Shown: positions 1 through 6,624, counted from the first letter of the stretch. The stretch is 6,920 bases of DNA from Acidobacteriota bacterium (GCA_022574065.1 JACZST010000102.1:1-6920), one strand, 5' to 3'. Made by a program: numbers and translations. Notes: generated by a model from the letters alone, not told the origin.

Positions 1-148
1 ACCACCAACTTCACCATCAACCCGACCACAGGCCTACTAGTAAGCAACACCATCCTGCCCCTGGGGGACTATCCGATCACGATCTCGGTCCAGGACAACA
101 CCACAAACCAAATCAGCGCCGACATCACCATCACCGTCACCGCGACAC
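1..148 (+). repeat. Near-identical intragenic repeat, copy 1 (cadherin-like module)
   Basis: This stretch matches 1204-1351 at 147 of 148 bases. The only difference is A100 against G1303, giving Thr in copy 1 and Ala in copy 2. Identity stops after base 148, inside the codons following VTAT, and may extend left beyond the window. The encoded unit is one cadherin-like beta-sandwich repeat. After this copy the protein continues into the GDVMVAMLGG domain. Confidence 0.95.
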
Positions 149-1935
149 ACACCGCGCAGTCGCAAGCGTCGGGTCCGGTCAGCTTCGTGGGAAGTGCCTT
201 CAACGGGTCGGCCAGAGGCTCCGAGACCTTAACCATCGACAGACCGGGCGGCGTCGCGGCCGGTGACGTGATGGTGGCCATGCTGGGAGGCGACTACAGC
301 ATTCCCGGCAGCTCACCTGGTTGGACGAAGTATGCGGAGCGCAATGAGAAGCTCGACCTGACCGGCCAGGCCTTTTACAAGGTGGCTACCGGAGACGAAC
401 CGTCGAGCTATACGTGGCCCATCATCGGTGGTAGCAGCAAGAAGGTTGCCAGTGGCACCATCGTCGTCTTTCGAGGCGCAGACCCTGATGACCCGATGTT
501 CTCTTTTGCCATCAACGGCGAAACGACGGGCACCAATAGCTTCAGCGACTGTCCTTCGACCGACGGTGTCGCCGGTGGTGCGCTCGTCTGTGTCTGGATC
601 CACGACGATCCACAGAGGCCGCAGGCGCCAACCGGAATGGTTCCGCTCAGCGTCTTCACCATTCCCGGTCTCACCGGTAACGAGGACGGCCACGCCACAG
701 CGTACAAACTACTGACCAACGATGGCCCGACCGGAGTGCAGGCGGCCGCTCTCAGCTCTTCGGTGAGCGGTGGCGGAAACGACATGGCACTGGCAGTTGT
801 CGTGAGGCCGTACACTCTCGACACGACGGCTCCGGTCGTCGGTGTGACCTGGGCGACCTTGGTTACCAACACATCTGATTTCGACCTCATCTTCACCGCC
901 ACCGATGATGTCGGTGTCAGCGAATGTCGCTACGAGCTCGACGGGATCAGCACGCCCCTTCCCGGTTGTTCGAACACCGTGTTGACGTCCGTTTCGCTCG
1001 AACCTCACCAGCTCCAGGTTTTTGCCACCGACACTTCCGGCAACACCGGTTCTTCTCCATTGATCGGCTTCACCGTCACCGACGATGTGTCACCGCCCCA
1101 ATGGAACCCTGTGCCCGTGAACCAAACGATTCGCGACGATGAGCTGCTGAGCTACCAGGTCAACGCCGTCGATAATCATTCCGTTGCTTACTCCGTCAGC
1201 GACACCACCAACTTCACCATCAACCCGACCACAGGCCTACTAGTAAGCAACACCATCCTGCCCCTGGGGGACTATCCGATCACGATCTCGGTCCAGGACA
1301 ACGCCACAAACCAAATCAGCGCCGACATCACCATCACCGTCACCGCGACACCGCCGCCTGTGGCCTTTTTCGATGATTTTAATGACGGTGATTTGGGTGA
1401 GTATGGGCAGCTAGGTGGCAACTGGGGCACGGTCGTTGAGTCCGGCAGGGGTTTGGTGCTGCGTCAGACGACCAACGAGGGGACCGTTTTCTTCGCGCAG
1501 TCGGAGAGTTTCAGTGGCAGTTACCAGGTCAAGGCTGTGATCTGGAACGAGGACAACGACAACGTCGGGGTGGCTTTTGGCGTCAATACTGCGGATGCGG
1601 ACAACTTCTACAGTTGTTCGGCTACCGCCGATAATGGCTTTCAAGCCGGGATCTGGCGGCACGTGAACGATCTCAGAGGAACGCCCACGACGCTGCTGGC
1701 GGGTGTTTCATGGAATTACGTGAGGAGCCGCTGGTATACGGTCACCATCACTGTCGACCAAACGGCCAACACGATCCAGTGTCAGTGGGAAAGCGCCGAA
1801 GCGGGAGTCGAGCTCGATGTCACCTCCGTCGATCCCGGCCCCTCGACTGGCTCGGTCGGTATTTGGCTGTCTCGCCAGGACAACTTCAAAGGTGATCTCC
1901 TGGAGGTGAGTTCTCTCGGGCCTCGCCTTCGATGA
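1..1935 (+). CDS. Modular extracellular/adhesin-like protein, 3' part (cadherin-like, Ig-like and LamG-like domains)
   Basis: The frame is open from base 1 and ends at TGA 1933-1935, giving 644 residues of a protein whose start and signal peptide lie upstream. The first possible internal start, GTG at 187, falls inside the conserved region and is not the true start. Domains by window residue: 1-50 cadherin-like repeat (FTINPTTGLL, then GDYPITISVQD); about 63-272 a beta-rich domain with GDVMVAMLGG, GWTKY and AFYKVATGDEPSSYTW, a module seen in large secreted proteins of actinobacteria and other environmental bacteria; about 274-362 Ig-like with a possible disulfide (SECRYELDG, PGCSN); 364-451 a second cadherin-like repeat; about 457-644 a concanavalin-like domain opening FDDFNDGD and carrying NVGVAFGV and DNFYS, reminiscent of LamG or thrombospondin C-terminal domains. 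There is no LPXTG motif, transmembrane helix or other anchor at the C-terminus, which ends LGPRLR. Secretion and a role in adhesion or glycan binding are inferred from domain type; the specific substrate cannot be told. Confidence 0.8.
   Translation, partial: TTNFTINPTTGLLVSNTILPLGDYPITISVQDNTTNQISADITITVTATHTAQSQASGPVSFVGSAFNGSARGSETLTIDRPGGVAAGDVMVAMLGGDYSIPGSSPGWTKYAERNEKLDLTGQAFYKVATGDEPSSYTWPIIGGSSKKVASGTIVVFRGADPDDPMFSFAINGETTGTNSFSDCPSTDGVAGGALVCVWIHDDPQRPQAPTGMVPLSVFTIPGLTGNEDGHATAYKLLTNDGPTGVQAAALSSSVSGGGNDMALAVVVRPYTLDTTAPVVGVTWATLVTNTSDFDLIFTATDDVGVSECRYELDGISTPLPGCSNTVLTSVSLEPHQLQVFATDTSGNTGSSPLIGFTVTDDVSPPQWNPVPVNQTIRDDELLSYQVNAVDNHSVAYSVSDTTNFTINPTTGLLVSNTILPLGDYPITISVQDNATNQISADITITVTATPPPVAFFDDFNDGDLGEYGQLGGNWGTVVESGRGLVLRQTTNEGTVFFAQSESFSGSYQVKAVIWNEDNDNVGVAFGVNTADADNFYSCSATADNGFQAGIWRHVNDLRGTPTTLLAGVSWNYVRSRWYTVTITVDQTANTIQCQWESAEAGVELDVTSVDPGPSTGSVGIWLSRQDNFKGDLLEVSSLGPRLR
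1204..1351 (+). repeat. Near-identical intragenic repeat, copy 2 (cadherin-like module)
   Basis: This is the second copy of the 148-base unit at 1-148, offset by 1203 bases, which is exactly 401 codons, so the frame is kept. Here the repeat leads into the C-terminal concanavalin-like domain instead of the GDVMVAMLGG domain, so the same module sits in front of two different partners. Synonymous positions are also conserved, pointing to recent duplication or gene conversion and not to protein-level constraint alone. Confidence 0.95.
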
Positions 1936-1964
1936 TGAAGTCGTTTGTTTCTCTCATGTTTGAT

Positions 1965-2009
1965 TGGAGCCGAGGTGGGGATTCGAACCCCAGACCTGCT
2001 CATTACGAG
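1965..2009 (-). tRNA. Truncated tRNA-Thr(CGT): 3' half only, probable integration (att) site remnant
   Basis: Read on the minus strand, the segment gives anticodon loop CTCGTAA (anticodon CGT, complement of 2003-2009), anticodon-stem 3' strand TGAGC, variable loop AGGTC, a perfect T-arm (TGGGG, loop TTCGAAT, CCCCA; 1976-1992), acceptor 3' strand CCTCGGC (1969-1975), discriminator T and encoded CCA (1965-1967). The expected 5' anticodon-stem strand GCTCA is replaced by TCGGA, and neither a D-arm nor a GCCGAGG acceptor strand follows in the next 80 bases, so this is not a functional tRNA gene. Identity ends exactly at the anticodon loop, where tyrosine recombinases commonly cross over. Islands that insert into tRNA genes leave an intact gene at one end and such a 3' copy at the other. 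Because the sequence beyond CCA is the original chromosome, the island lies at higher coordinates. Confidence 0.85.
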
Positions 2010-2019
2010 TCCGAGTAAG

Positions 2020-2063
2020 CCCGTCCCGGCAGGTGTCGTTGGGTCCCGCTGCTTCCCGTCCCG
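2020..2063 (+). repeat. Direct repeat CCCGTCCCG, two copies 35 bp apart
   Basis: CCCGTCCCG occurs at 2020-2028 and again at 2055-2063, on the island side of the tRNA-derived core. Paired short direct repeats near an att core can be arm-type binding sites for an integrase or its excisionase. In GC-rich DNA a 9-mer made of C, G and T can also recur by chance, so the role is only a possibility. Confidence 0.4.
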
Positions 2064-2075
2064 TCATCCATGACG
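2062..2075. repeat. Perfect inverted repeat CGTCAT-CC-ATGACG
   Basis: Two 6-bp arms flank a 2-bp spacer. It is too short, and lacks a T-tract, to act as a terminator. It could bind a dimeric regulator or a recombination directionality factor next to the att site, but no protein partner is visible in the window. Confidence 0.4.
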
Positions 2076-2132
2076 AGGAGAAACAAGGGGTCTTGCCGAG
2101 GGCCGTACCGGCTGGTGCTGACTGGTCCCGGC

Positions 2133-2167
2133 TGATCCCTAGGCGTCTGTGATCAGGATGTGATCAG
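2133..2167 (+). promoter_or_regulatory. Three TGATC boxes upstream of the nuclease-like gene (candidate operator)
   Basis: TGATC begins at 2133, 2150 and 2161. The last two are part of a perfect 9-bp direct repeat TGTGATCAG (2148-2156 and 2159-2167) whose copies are 11 bp apart, about one helical turn, each with the palindrome TGATCA inside. The first box, as GCTGATC (2131-2137), is also the inverted partner of GATCAGC (2162-2168). If transcription starts at the ATG at 2217, the paired repeats lie around -50 to -69, a position suited to an activator or an upstream repressor. No regulator gene is in the window. Confidence 0.4.
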
Positions 2168-2204
2168 CATCGCGCTACGTGCCCGTGTCATTGGCTCGGG
2201 TCCA

Positions 2205-2210
2205 TAGACT
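2205..2210 (+). promoter_or_regulatory. Candidate -10 element TAGACT for a leaderless transcript
   Basis: TAGACT fits the actinobacterial -10 pattern TANNNT and ends six bases before the ATG at 2217, so transcription would begin at or next to the A of the start codon. No Shine-Dalgarno sequence lies in the bases before this ATG, consistent with leaderless translation. No good -35 hexamer is seen at the expected spacing, around 2182-2187. Confidence 0.4.
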
Positions 2211-2216
2211 TCTGGC

Positions 2217-2879
2217 ATGACCCGAAAACCGGTTCTGCAGATCTCACGGGAAGATGCTTGGCGTGGGATGTATATCGACTTTGAGGGACCGCAGCAGCAG
2301 CCCGCTCTTTGCGGCATCGTTGAGTATGACGACAACGCCGATGACTTCACTTTCGTCCACCTCCTGCTGGACGAGGACCTCTTTCCGGCCGAGGAGATGG
2401 GTCGGGGGGTGATCCGGTCGTCCCTCGAAGAACTCGCCTCTCGAATCCTCGACGCAAGAAGAGATCCTGAGGGTCGTCGTAAGGTCTTTGCCTGGTCAAT
2501 GCGTGAAGAGAATGCGTTGCGGGATGCCGGCGACGATCGGCTCTATCAGTCCGCAGCGGATGAGGTCGTGAACGCGATACCGATCGCCAAAGAGTGGAGA
2601 AAGATCGCCCACCCCGAGGTGGTGTTCGAGCCCGACAAGAAAAACCGCCGCAACAGACTCTTGCGGTATCTCGACCTCATTCAGTATGAGGTTCCCCCGA
2701 ATGCAGGACAAGGGATCTCCGCTAACGCAATCAGCGGTGTGCGCTCAGCGTTCCAGAAGGGCGTCGATTTCGGCCAGCTGGACGCGGAGCTCCGCGGTGC
2801 TTGGTATTCCATGCTCGAGCACAACTTCCATGACTGCGCAGGAATGCGTGCCGTTCTTCTCGAAACCACAGGCGGGTAG
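2217..2879 (+). CDS. Stand-alone RNase H-fold (DEDD-type, RNase_H_2-like) predicted nuclease
   Basis: This 220-aa soluble protein resembles the RNase H-like domain found at the C-terminus of TM0106-type and DUF2779 RecB-family proteins (Pfam RNase_H_2). Motif I is YIDFEG, with D21 and E23 as likely metal ligands. It is followed by PALCGIVEY, the second strand in this fold. Motif II is probably VFAWSMREENAL (90-101), with E97 or E98 in the place where related proteins carry a conserved acid. Motif III is HNFHDCAGMRAVLL (202-215), with D206 matching the D of the usual YNxxDCxAT. H202 replaces the customary tyrosine. A basic stretch, KKNRRNRLLR, lies at 141-150. ATG 2217 is chosen because an in-frame stop (TAG 2205-2207) precedes it and motif I begins 20 residues later, so the domain appears complete. 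It is the first gene after the att remnant and lies 110 bp ahead of the ATPase gene. The likely role is metal-dependent exonuclease or endonuclease activity. The substrate is unknown and activity unproven. Confidence 0.7.
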   Translation: MTRKPVLQISREDAWRGMYIDFEGPQQQPALCGIVEYDDNADDFTFVHLLLDEDLFPAEEMGRGVIRSSLEELASRILDARRDPEGRRKVFAWSMREENALRDAGDDRLYQSAADEVVNAIPIAKEWRKIAHPEVVFEPDKKNRRNRLLRYLDLIQYEVPPNAGQGISANAISGVRSAFQKGVDFGQLDAELRGAWYSMLEHNFHDCAGMRAVLLETTGG

Positions 2880-2989
2880 GGGAGGCGACTTCTCGGCTGG
2901 TCGGTTGAAGAGGCTTTCGACTCGGATTGGTGGCTCAATCGCCTTGTAGTGTCTGGGCGGGGCGTGCTGGATCTGGAGGGACCGACAGA
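2880..2989 (+). other. Gap between the nuclease-like gene and the ATPase operon
   Basis: This 110-bp gap has no clear terminator hairpin and no strong sigma-70-type promoter. The best weak candidate is TAGTGT at 2947-2952, with TTGGTG at 2927-2932 only 14 bp upstream, a poor spacing. It ends with the Shine-Dalgarno sequence of the ATPase gene. Whether the operon has its own promoter or is read through from the nuclease gene cannot be settled by sight. Confidence 0.5.
2975..2980 (+). promoter_or_regulatory. Ribosome binding site GGAGGG deciding the ATPase start
   Basis: GGAGGG ends nine bases before ATG 2990. It supports that ATG over the in-frame TTG at 2927, which has no such site and would add 21 residues unlike the family's N-terminus. 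Confidence 0.75.
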
Positions 2990-5900
2990 ATGGCGTTGCG
3001 ACCGATCATTGAGACCTGCACACCTCGGTCTGATGTGCTCGAGGGTGGATTAACCGACGCACATTTTGCTGCCCAATTAGACCAGGTGGTCTCGGCGCCT
3101 GAGAAGTACGCCGTCTACGGGGACCCGACCGAGTTCTTCGCGGTCACCTTCCCTACGAAGGGTCTCAAGGAACTTCTCACATCGACCTTTGCACGGTTGA
3201 GCGGCAAGGGCGGCAAGGCCTCGGGTGCCGAGCACGGTGTAGTTCGGTTCCAGACCAGCTTCGGAGGCGGCAAGACCCATGGCTTGATCGCGGCGTATCA
3301 CCTCGCGAAGGGTGCACGACCCCTTGGCGTGGAGACATTCGTCGATCCCAAGTTGCTGCCCGATGAGTGTGCCGTCGCGGCGGCAGTCGGTGACACCATC
3401 GACGCCGAATCCGGTTCGTCTGTTGTCGGCCAGCGAATTCAGACGATGTGGGGGTCAATCGCCGCTCAGCTCGGAGTCTGGGACCAGTTTTCCGTGCATG
3501 ATGAGAACCGTACGGCTCCTGGCAAAGACATGTGGACGGGTGTGTTCGAGGCGGCTCCGACGCTGGTGATCATCGATGAAGTTGCCGCTCACATCCGCAA
3601 CCTCGGCTCGTCAGGGAACCCGGACCTACGTCGCCAGGCCGCGGCGGTGACGTCATTCCTGTTCAATCTGTTCGCTGCCGCTGCCGAGGTTCCCACAGCC
3701 CGGGTCGTGATCACCTTGGCGACCGATTCAGACGCCTTCGCAAACGAGACCGCTGCGGTTGAGGAAGTTCTCAATCCAGGTCGCGAAGCTAACAAAGAGG
3801 CTGAGTCGGTGATTTCCCGGTACCGCGAGGTACTGGTTCCCGCTCAGGACGACGAGATCGCAGGAATCCTTCGTCGCCGTCTATTCGCCGATATTGACGC
3901 CAAGGCTGCCACCGATGCAGGTAAGGCCTTCGCCAAGACATATGCGGATCTTGAGAAGCGGGACGTGCGACTCAACTTCTCGGGCAACGTGGCCGAGGCT
4001 GTCGCAAACGCCTATCCGTTCCATCCCGAATTGGTGAAGGTACTCGACTCCCGGGTTGGCACTGTTCCCGAGTTTCAACGGACCCGGGGGGCGCTTCGCC
4101 TTCTGGCTGAAACGGTTTCCGCCTTGTGGGAGCGAAAGAGTGGGGCCGTTGTGATAAACGTGGCCGACCTACCACTGGATGCCACGCCGGTTGCGAACGC
4201 CATCACTCGGGCGATAGGAAAGGAAGCCTTTGCTCCCGTGATCGGTGCTGACGTGGCCGGGGCAGGCTCGCATGCCGTGGTGATTGACGAAACGAGGTTC
4301 GCTGGATCGAATCCGTACACAACCAGAGCCGCAACAACCGTCCTGCTGCACAGTCTCCAGCTTGTTGCCGGTGTCGGCGCGACCCTGGTGGATGTGTGGC
4401 GGGGCTCACTCGCGCCCGCTGATGACCCAGACTTGGTTGAGGAGGCGCTCCGCCAGTTGGACCAATCGGCATGGCACCTCGATTACGACGGCTCTCGCTA
4501 CCGATTCCAGACAGAGCCGAATCCGCGCAAGATTGTTGAGGATGAGAAGTCGGGGGTACAGCCGTCCATGGTTAGGGAGGAGTTGGAACGGCGCATCGGT
4601 CTGATCTTTGCCAACGCTGGCCCAATCAAGACCCGCACCTTCCCTGCGTCGCCAGCGGACCTCGATGACAAGCCCGAACTCCGACTGGCGATCATGCACT
4701 GGGACGATCATCAGGTCACCGCCAAGACCGCATCACCACCGTCATCCAGCCGTTGGGACATGCTCGACACTTTCGGAGTGGCACGAGCCAATCGGACCAA
4801 CCGCAACGGTCTGGTGTTCCTTGTTGCTGACACCGACCACATCGATGGCATGCGCGAAGCGATCCGCTACGACCTGGCAGCTCAGCGCATCGTCAACGAT
4901 GCCGAACGACTGCGTAGCTACGCCGAGGACACGCAGAAGAAGTTGAAAGGGATTGCCGACAAAGCGAAACTCGATGCTCGGGTGGCGATCACGCGCTGCT
5001 ATCGGCACCTCTATTACCCAAAACGGGACAAGCCCAACCACCACCTAAGGCATCATGAGCTTCCCGCCCAGGCACAGGGCGAGCAAGAGAAGAACCAGAC
5101 CCCCGTGATCCAGCAGGCGCTTGAGGGCCTCGGCAAGATTCGGACCAAGGCGATCGCCGCCGATTTTCTCGCCTCTGTCGCCGGTTTTCCTAAGAACGAT
5201 CCGGTATCCACCAAAGACACCCTTGATTCCTTCTGGCGGAACCACGACGCTGACCTGGTGCTCAATCCCATTCTTATCACCGATGCCATCACAGCGGGGG
5301 TCCGCAACGGCGCCTGGGTGTATTACGACGCTGACACCGAGAAGGCGTACACCGACGAGTCGCCCCCGCCCGCCGCTCGAGTTGCCTCCACTACATGGCT
5401 GTATTCGCGAAAAAGGGCGGAAGAGGAGGATCTGCTCAGACGCGACCCAACTTTGGATGATGTGTCTCATGCTCTCGATCGCGCAGGTGGCGAGCTCTCC
5501 GGTACCGAGCTGCGATCCAAAGTCGAAGCTGCTCTCAAGAGCGAACCCACCAAGGCATCGCTCACTGGCATCCTGGCGCGAGCCACGCAGCAAGCTACAC
5601 CACCAATCGTGGTCGTTGAGGGCGATCCGTCAGCGGAGTCCAAGCTGTTATCCCCATCAGCGATCGAGCGTTTACCGCTAGACCGGATGACCGTCCTTGC
5701 CGCAGCTCGAGCCGAACAACTCGGCATTTCAGTCGGTGAAACGAAGACCAAGGGCTTCACATTCGAAGAGATGGGTGCACCTGGCCAGGTGTTTGGCACC
5801 CTCGGAGATAAGGTCGCTGACCTTGGACCTGAGCGCAAGATCAACCACTTGGAGATTCGTGTCAGCGTCGTCGGCGGCGACACCGCACCCGTTCGGACTT

Positions 5901-6208
5901 TGCTCGCCTCGCCGCCGATGATGGCGAAGCTCCAGTTTTCGACTTCGATCACCGGATCCGCAACGTACGACGGCATCAGCGGCGACGTCAGCGCGTCGAA
6001 CCTAAGTGGCCCAGAAAAGGATCTGCGGAAGCTTGTCAAGGAACTGTTCGATGTGTGGGACGGCGCTATCGACCTCACCATCGATGCCGCCATCACTCAC
6101 GCGCCAGCCGAGCCATTTGGGATTGAGTCCGAAACCTGGATCACCATCGCCTCGACGCTCACCGATCTCAAGCCTGGTCACATCAGCGTGATCCTGCGTG
6201 GATCATGA
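2990..6208 (+). CDS. DUF499-type (COG1483) P-loop ATPase
   Basis: The 1072-aa product matches the DUF499 ATPase family, whose members are usually about this long. The N-terminus has the family's pattern of a short charged start (DVLEGGLTDAHFAAQL), then PTEFFAVTFPTKGLKELL and a variant Walker A, FQTSFGGGKTH (87-97, K95), followed by LIAAYHLA. Walker B is LVIIDEVAAH, with D196 and E197. A sensor-1-like strand is VVITLATDSD (239-248). VISRYREV (274-281, R277) may supply the arginine finger. PFHPE (343-347) and FQRTRG (362-367) are family signatures in the lid region. Residues 606-614 (NGLVFLVAD) form another buried strand. A helical, possibly coiled segment follows (633-677, ending YRHLYYP), then a histidine-rich loop (NHHLRHHE) and a winged-helix-like region to about 790. 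No membrane segments are seen. The gene overlaps the next by ATGA. DUF499 proteins recur beside DUF1156 methylases in defence islands; a motor or remodelling role on DNA is inferred. Confidence 0.9.
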   Translation: MALRPIIETCTPRSDVLEGGLTDAHFAAQLDQVVSAPEKYAVYGDPTEFFAVTFPTKGLKELLTSTFARLSGKGGKASGAEHGVVRFQTSFGGGKTHGLIAAYHLAKGARPLGVETFVDPKLLPDECAVAAAVGDTIDAESGSSVVGQRIQTMWGSIAAQLGVWDQFSVHDENRTAPGKDMWTGVFEAAPTLVIIDEVAAHIRNLGSSGNPDLRRQAAAVTSFLFNLFAAAAEVPTARVVITLATDSDAFANETAAVEEVLNPGREANKEAESVISRYREVLVPAQDDEIAGILRRRLFADIDAKAATDAGKAFAKTYADLEKRDVRLNFSGNVAEAVANAYPFHPELVKVLDSRVGTVPEFQRTRGALRLLAETVSALWERKSGAVVINVADLPLDATPVANAITRAIGKEAFAPVIGADVAGAGSHAVVIDETRFAGSNPYTTRAATTVLLHSLQLVAGVGATLVDVWRGSLAPADDPDLVEEALRQLDQSAWHLDYDGSRYRFQTEPNPRKIVEDEKSGVQPSMVREELERRIGLIFANAGPIKTRTFPASPADLDDKPELRLAIMHWDDHQVTAKTASPPSSSRWDMLDTFGVARANRTNRNGLVFLVADTDHIDGMREAIRYDLAAQRIVNDAERLRSYAEDTQKKLKGIADKAKLDARVAITRCYRHLYYPKRDKPNHHLRHHELPAQAQGEQEKNQTPVIQQALEGLGKIRTKAIAADFLASVAGFPKNDPVSTKDTLDSFWRNHDADLVLNPILITDAITAGVRNGAWVYYDADTEKAYTDESPPPAARVASTTWLYSRKRAEEEDLLRRDPTLDDVSHALDRAGGELSGTELRSKVEAALKSEPTKASLTGILARATQQATPPIVVVEGDPSAESKLLSPSAIERLPLDRMTVLAAARAEQLGISVGETKTKGFTFEEMGAPGQVFGTLGDKVADLGPERKINHLEIRVSVVGGDTAPVRTLLASPPMMAKLQFSTSITGSATYDGISGDVSASNLSGPEKDLRKLVKELFDVWDGAIDLTIDAAITHAPAEPFGIESETWITIASTLTDLKPGHISVILRGS

Positions 6209-6621
6209 CTCAGACTCTCCGCACCTTTGCGCTCCAACCTGAAAACACTGCGGGGAAAGAATCCTGGACGCTGGTGGCGACTACCAACGATCGGAAGGAG
6301 TTCGTGGCCCGCTTCACGGGAAAGCAACTTGAGCGCAACCGACACTCCCTCGCAGGTGCCGTCGCCAACTCCAAACACCCTCGGACGATCCTGTCACCGA
6401 CTCGCAAAGCGCCGGTTCCACTGACGGAGGACGCCGGGGTTCGGCTCGCCCTTATTCACTTGACTACAGGCCCGATCGCCAAACCCGATCGCAGCGACGC
6501 CATCCGGTACGGGATCGACGCCATGAGCAGCGAAGAGGCGCTCTACTGGTACGCATACTGCACGGGGCCGGTCGCTTCTCGGGCGCTGCGTGCGCTGCGC
6601 ACTCTGTTGGCAGAGGAGTAG
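6205..6621 (+). CDS. Small uncharacterised protein between DUF499 and DUF1156 genes (DUF7680-like)
   Basis: This is a 138-aa cytosolic protein with no signal peptide or membrane helix. Its start ATG (6205) overlaps the ATPase stop as ATGA and has no strong Shine-Dalgarno sequence, so it is probably translated by coupling to the gene before it. The N-terminal half looks beta-rich (SWTLVATT, EFVARFTG). The conserved-looking C-terminal half runs LTEDAGVRLALIHLTTGPI (73-91), DAIRYGIDAMSSEEALYWYA (98-117), then RALRALRTLLAEE. I recall this pattern, an acidic EDAGVRL followed by MSxEEAxYWYAxCT and RALRxLLAxE, from small proteins encoded between DUF499 and DUF1156 genes. I believe Pfam lists them as DUF7680, but I could not check the number. 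It has no recognisable catalytic motif, so a structural or adaptor subunit of the ATPase/methylase complex is the most natural guess. Confidence 0.75.
   Translation: MTQTLRTFALQPENTAGKESWTLVATTNDRKEFVARFTGKQLERNRHSLAGAVANSKHPRTILSPTRKAPVPLTEDAGVRLALIHLTTGPIAKPDRSDAIRYGIDAMSSEEALYWYAYCTGPVASRALRALRTLLAEE
6612..6618 (+). promoter_or_regulatory. Ribosome binding site AGAGGAG for the DUF1156 gene
   Basis: AGAGGAG lies inside the last codons of the 138-aa gene and ends six bases before ATG 6625. With only three bases (6622-6624) between that gene's stop and this start, the two reading frames are tightly coupled. Confidence 0.75.
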
Positions 6622-6624
6622 TCG

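Larger units (their letters stand above)
1936..2216. other. Intergenic junction: tRNA-derived att site, short repeats and promoter of the island's first gene
   Basis: I see no credible protein gene in this 281-base stretch. Short frames running through it on both strands cross the tRNA remnant and look like chance. From left to right it holds the 3' half of tRNA-Thr on the minus strand (1965-2009), a 9-bp direct repeat (2020-2028, 2055-2063), a 14-bp palindrome (2062-2075), three TGATC boxes (2133-2166) and a candidate leaderless promoter (2205-2210). No strong intrinsic terminator follows the surface-protein gene. Confidence 0.75.

Noticed and set aside
187..189. GTG as the true start of the surface protein
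   Set aside because: The frame stays open to base 1 and the upstream residues form a clear cadherin-like repeat, so the start lies outside the window.
408..902. 164-aa minus strand frame
   Set aside because: It is antisense to the surface-protein gene and rich in Ser, Thr, Pro and Val as expected for the reverse of a GC-rich coding region; no domain is recognisable.
1782..2003. 73-aa minus strand frame with GVRIPTSAP-type N-terminus
   Set aside because: It begins inside the tRNA remnant and runs antisense into the surface-protein gene; a similar tRNA-derived artefact.
1965..2040. A complete tRNA gene
   Set aside because: No D-arm, no 5' anticodon-stem strand and no GCCGAGG acceptor strand can be found in the adjoining sequence; only the 3' half is present.
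1964..2152. 62-aa + strand frame with a WGFEPQTCSL-type sequence
   Set aside because: It is the antisense reading of the tRNA T-arm region, a well-known source of spurious small proteins, and it has no independent support.
2927..2989. TTG start extending the DUF499 protein by 21 residues
   Set aside because: There is no ribosome binding site ahead of it, the extension is not family-like, and ATG 2990 has GGAGGG at good spacing.
5045..5593. 182-aa minus strand frame
   Set aside because: It is fully nested antisense in the DUF499 gene, with low-complexity composition typical of high-GC shadow frames.
5467..6096. 209-aa minus strand frame
   Set aside because: It is antisense to the well-supported DUF499 C-terminal region and has no recognisable domain or ribosome binding site.
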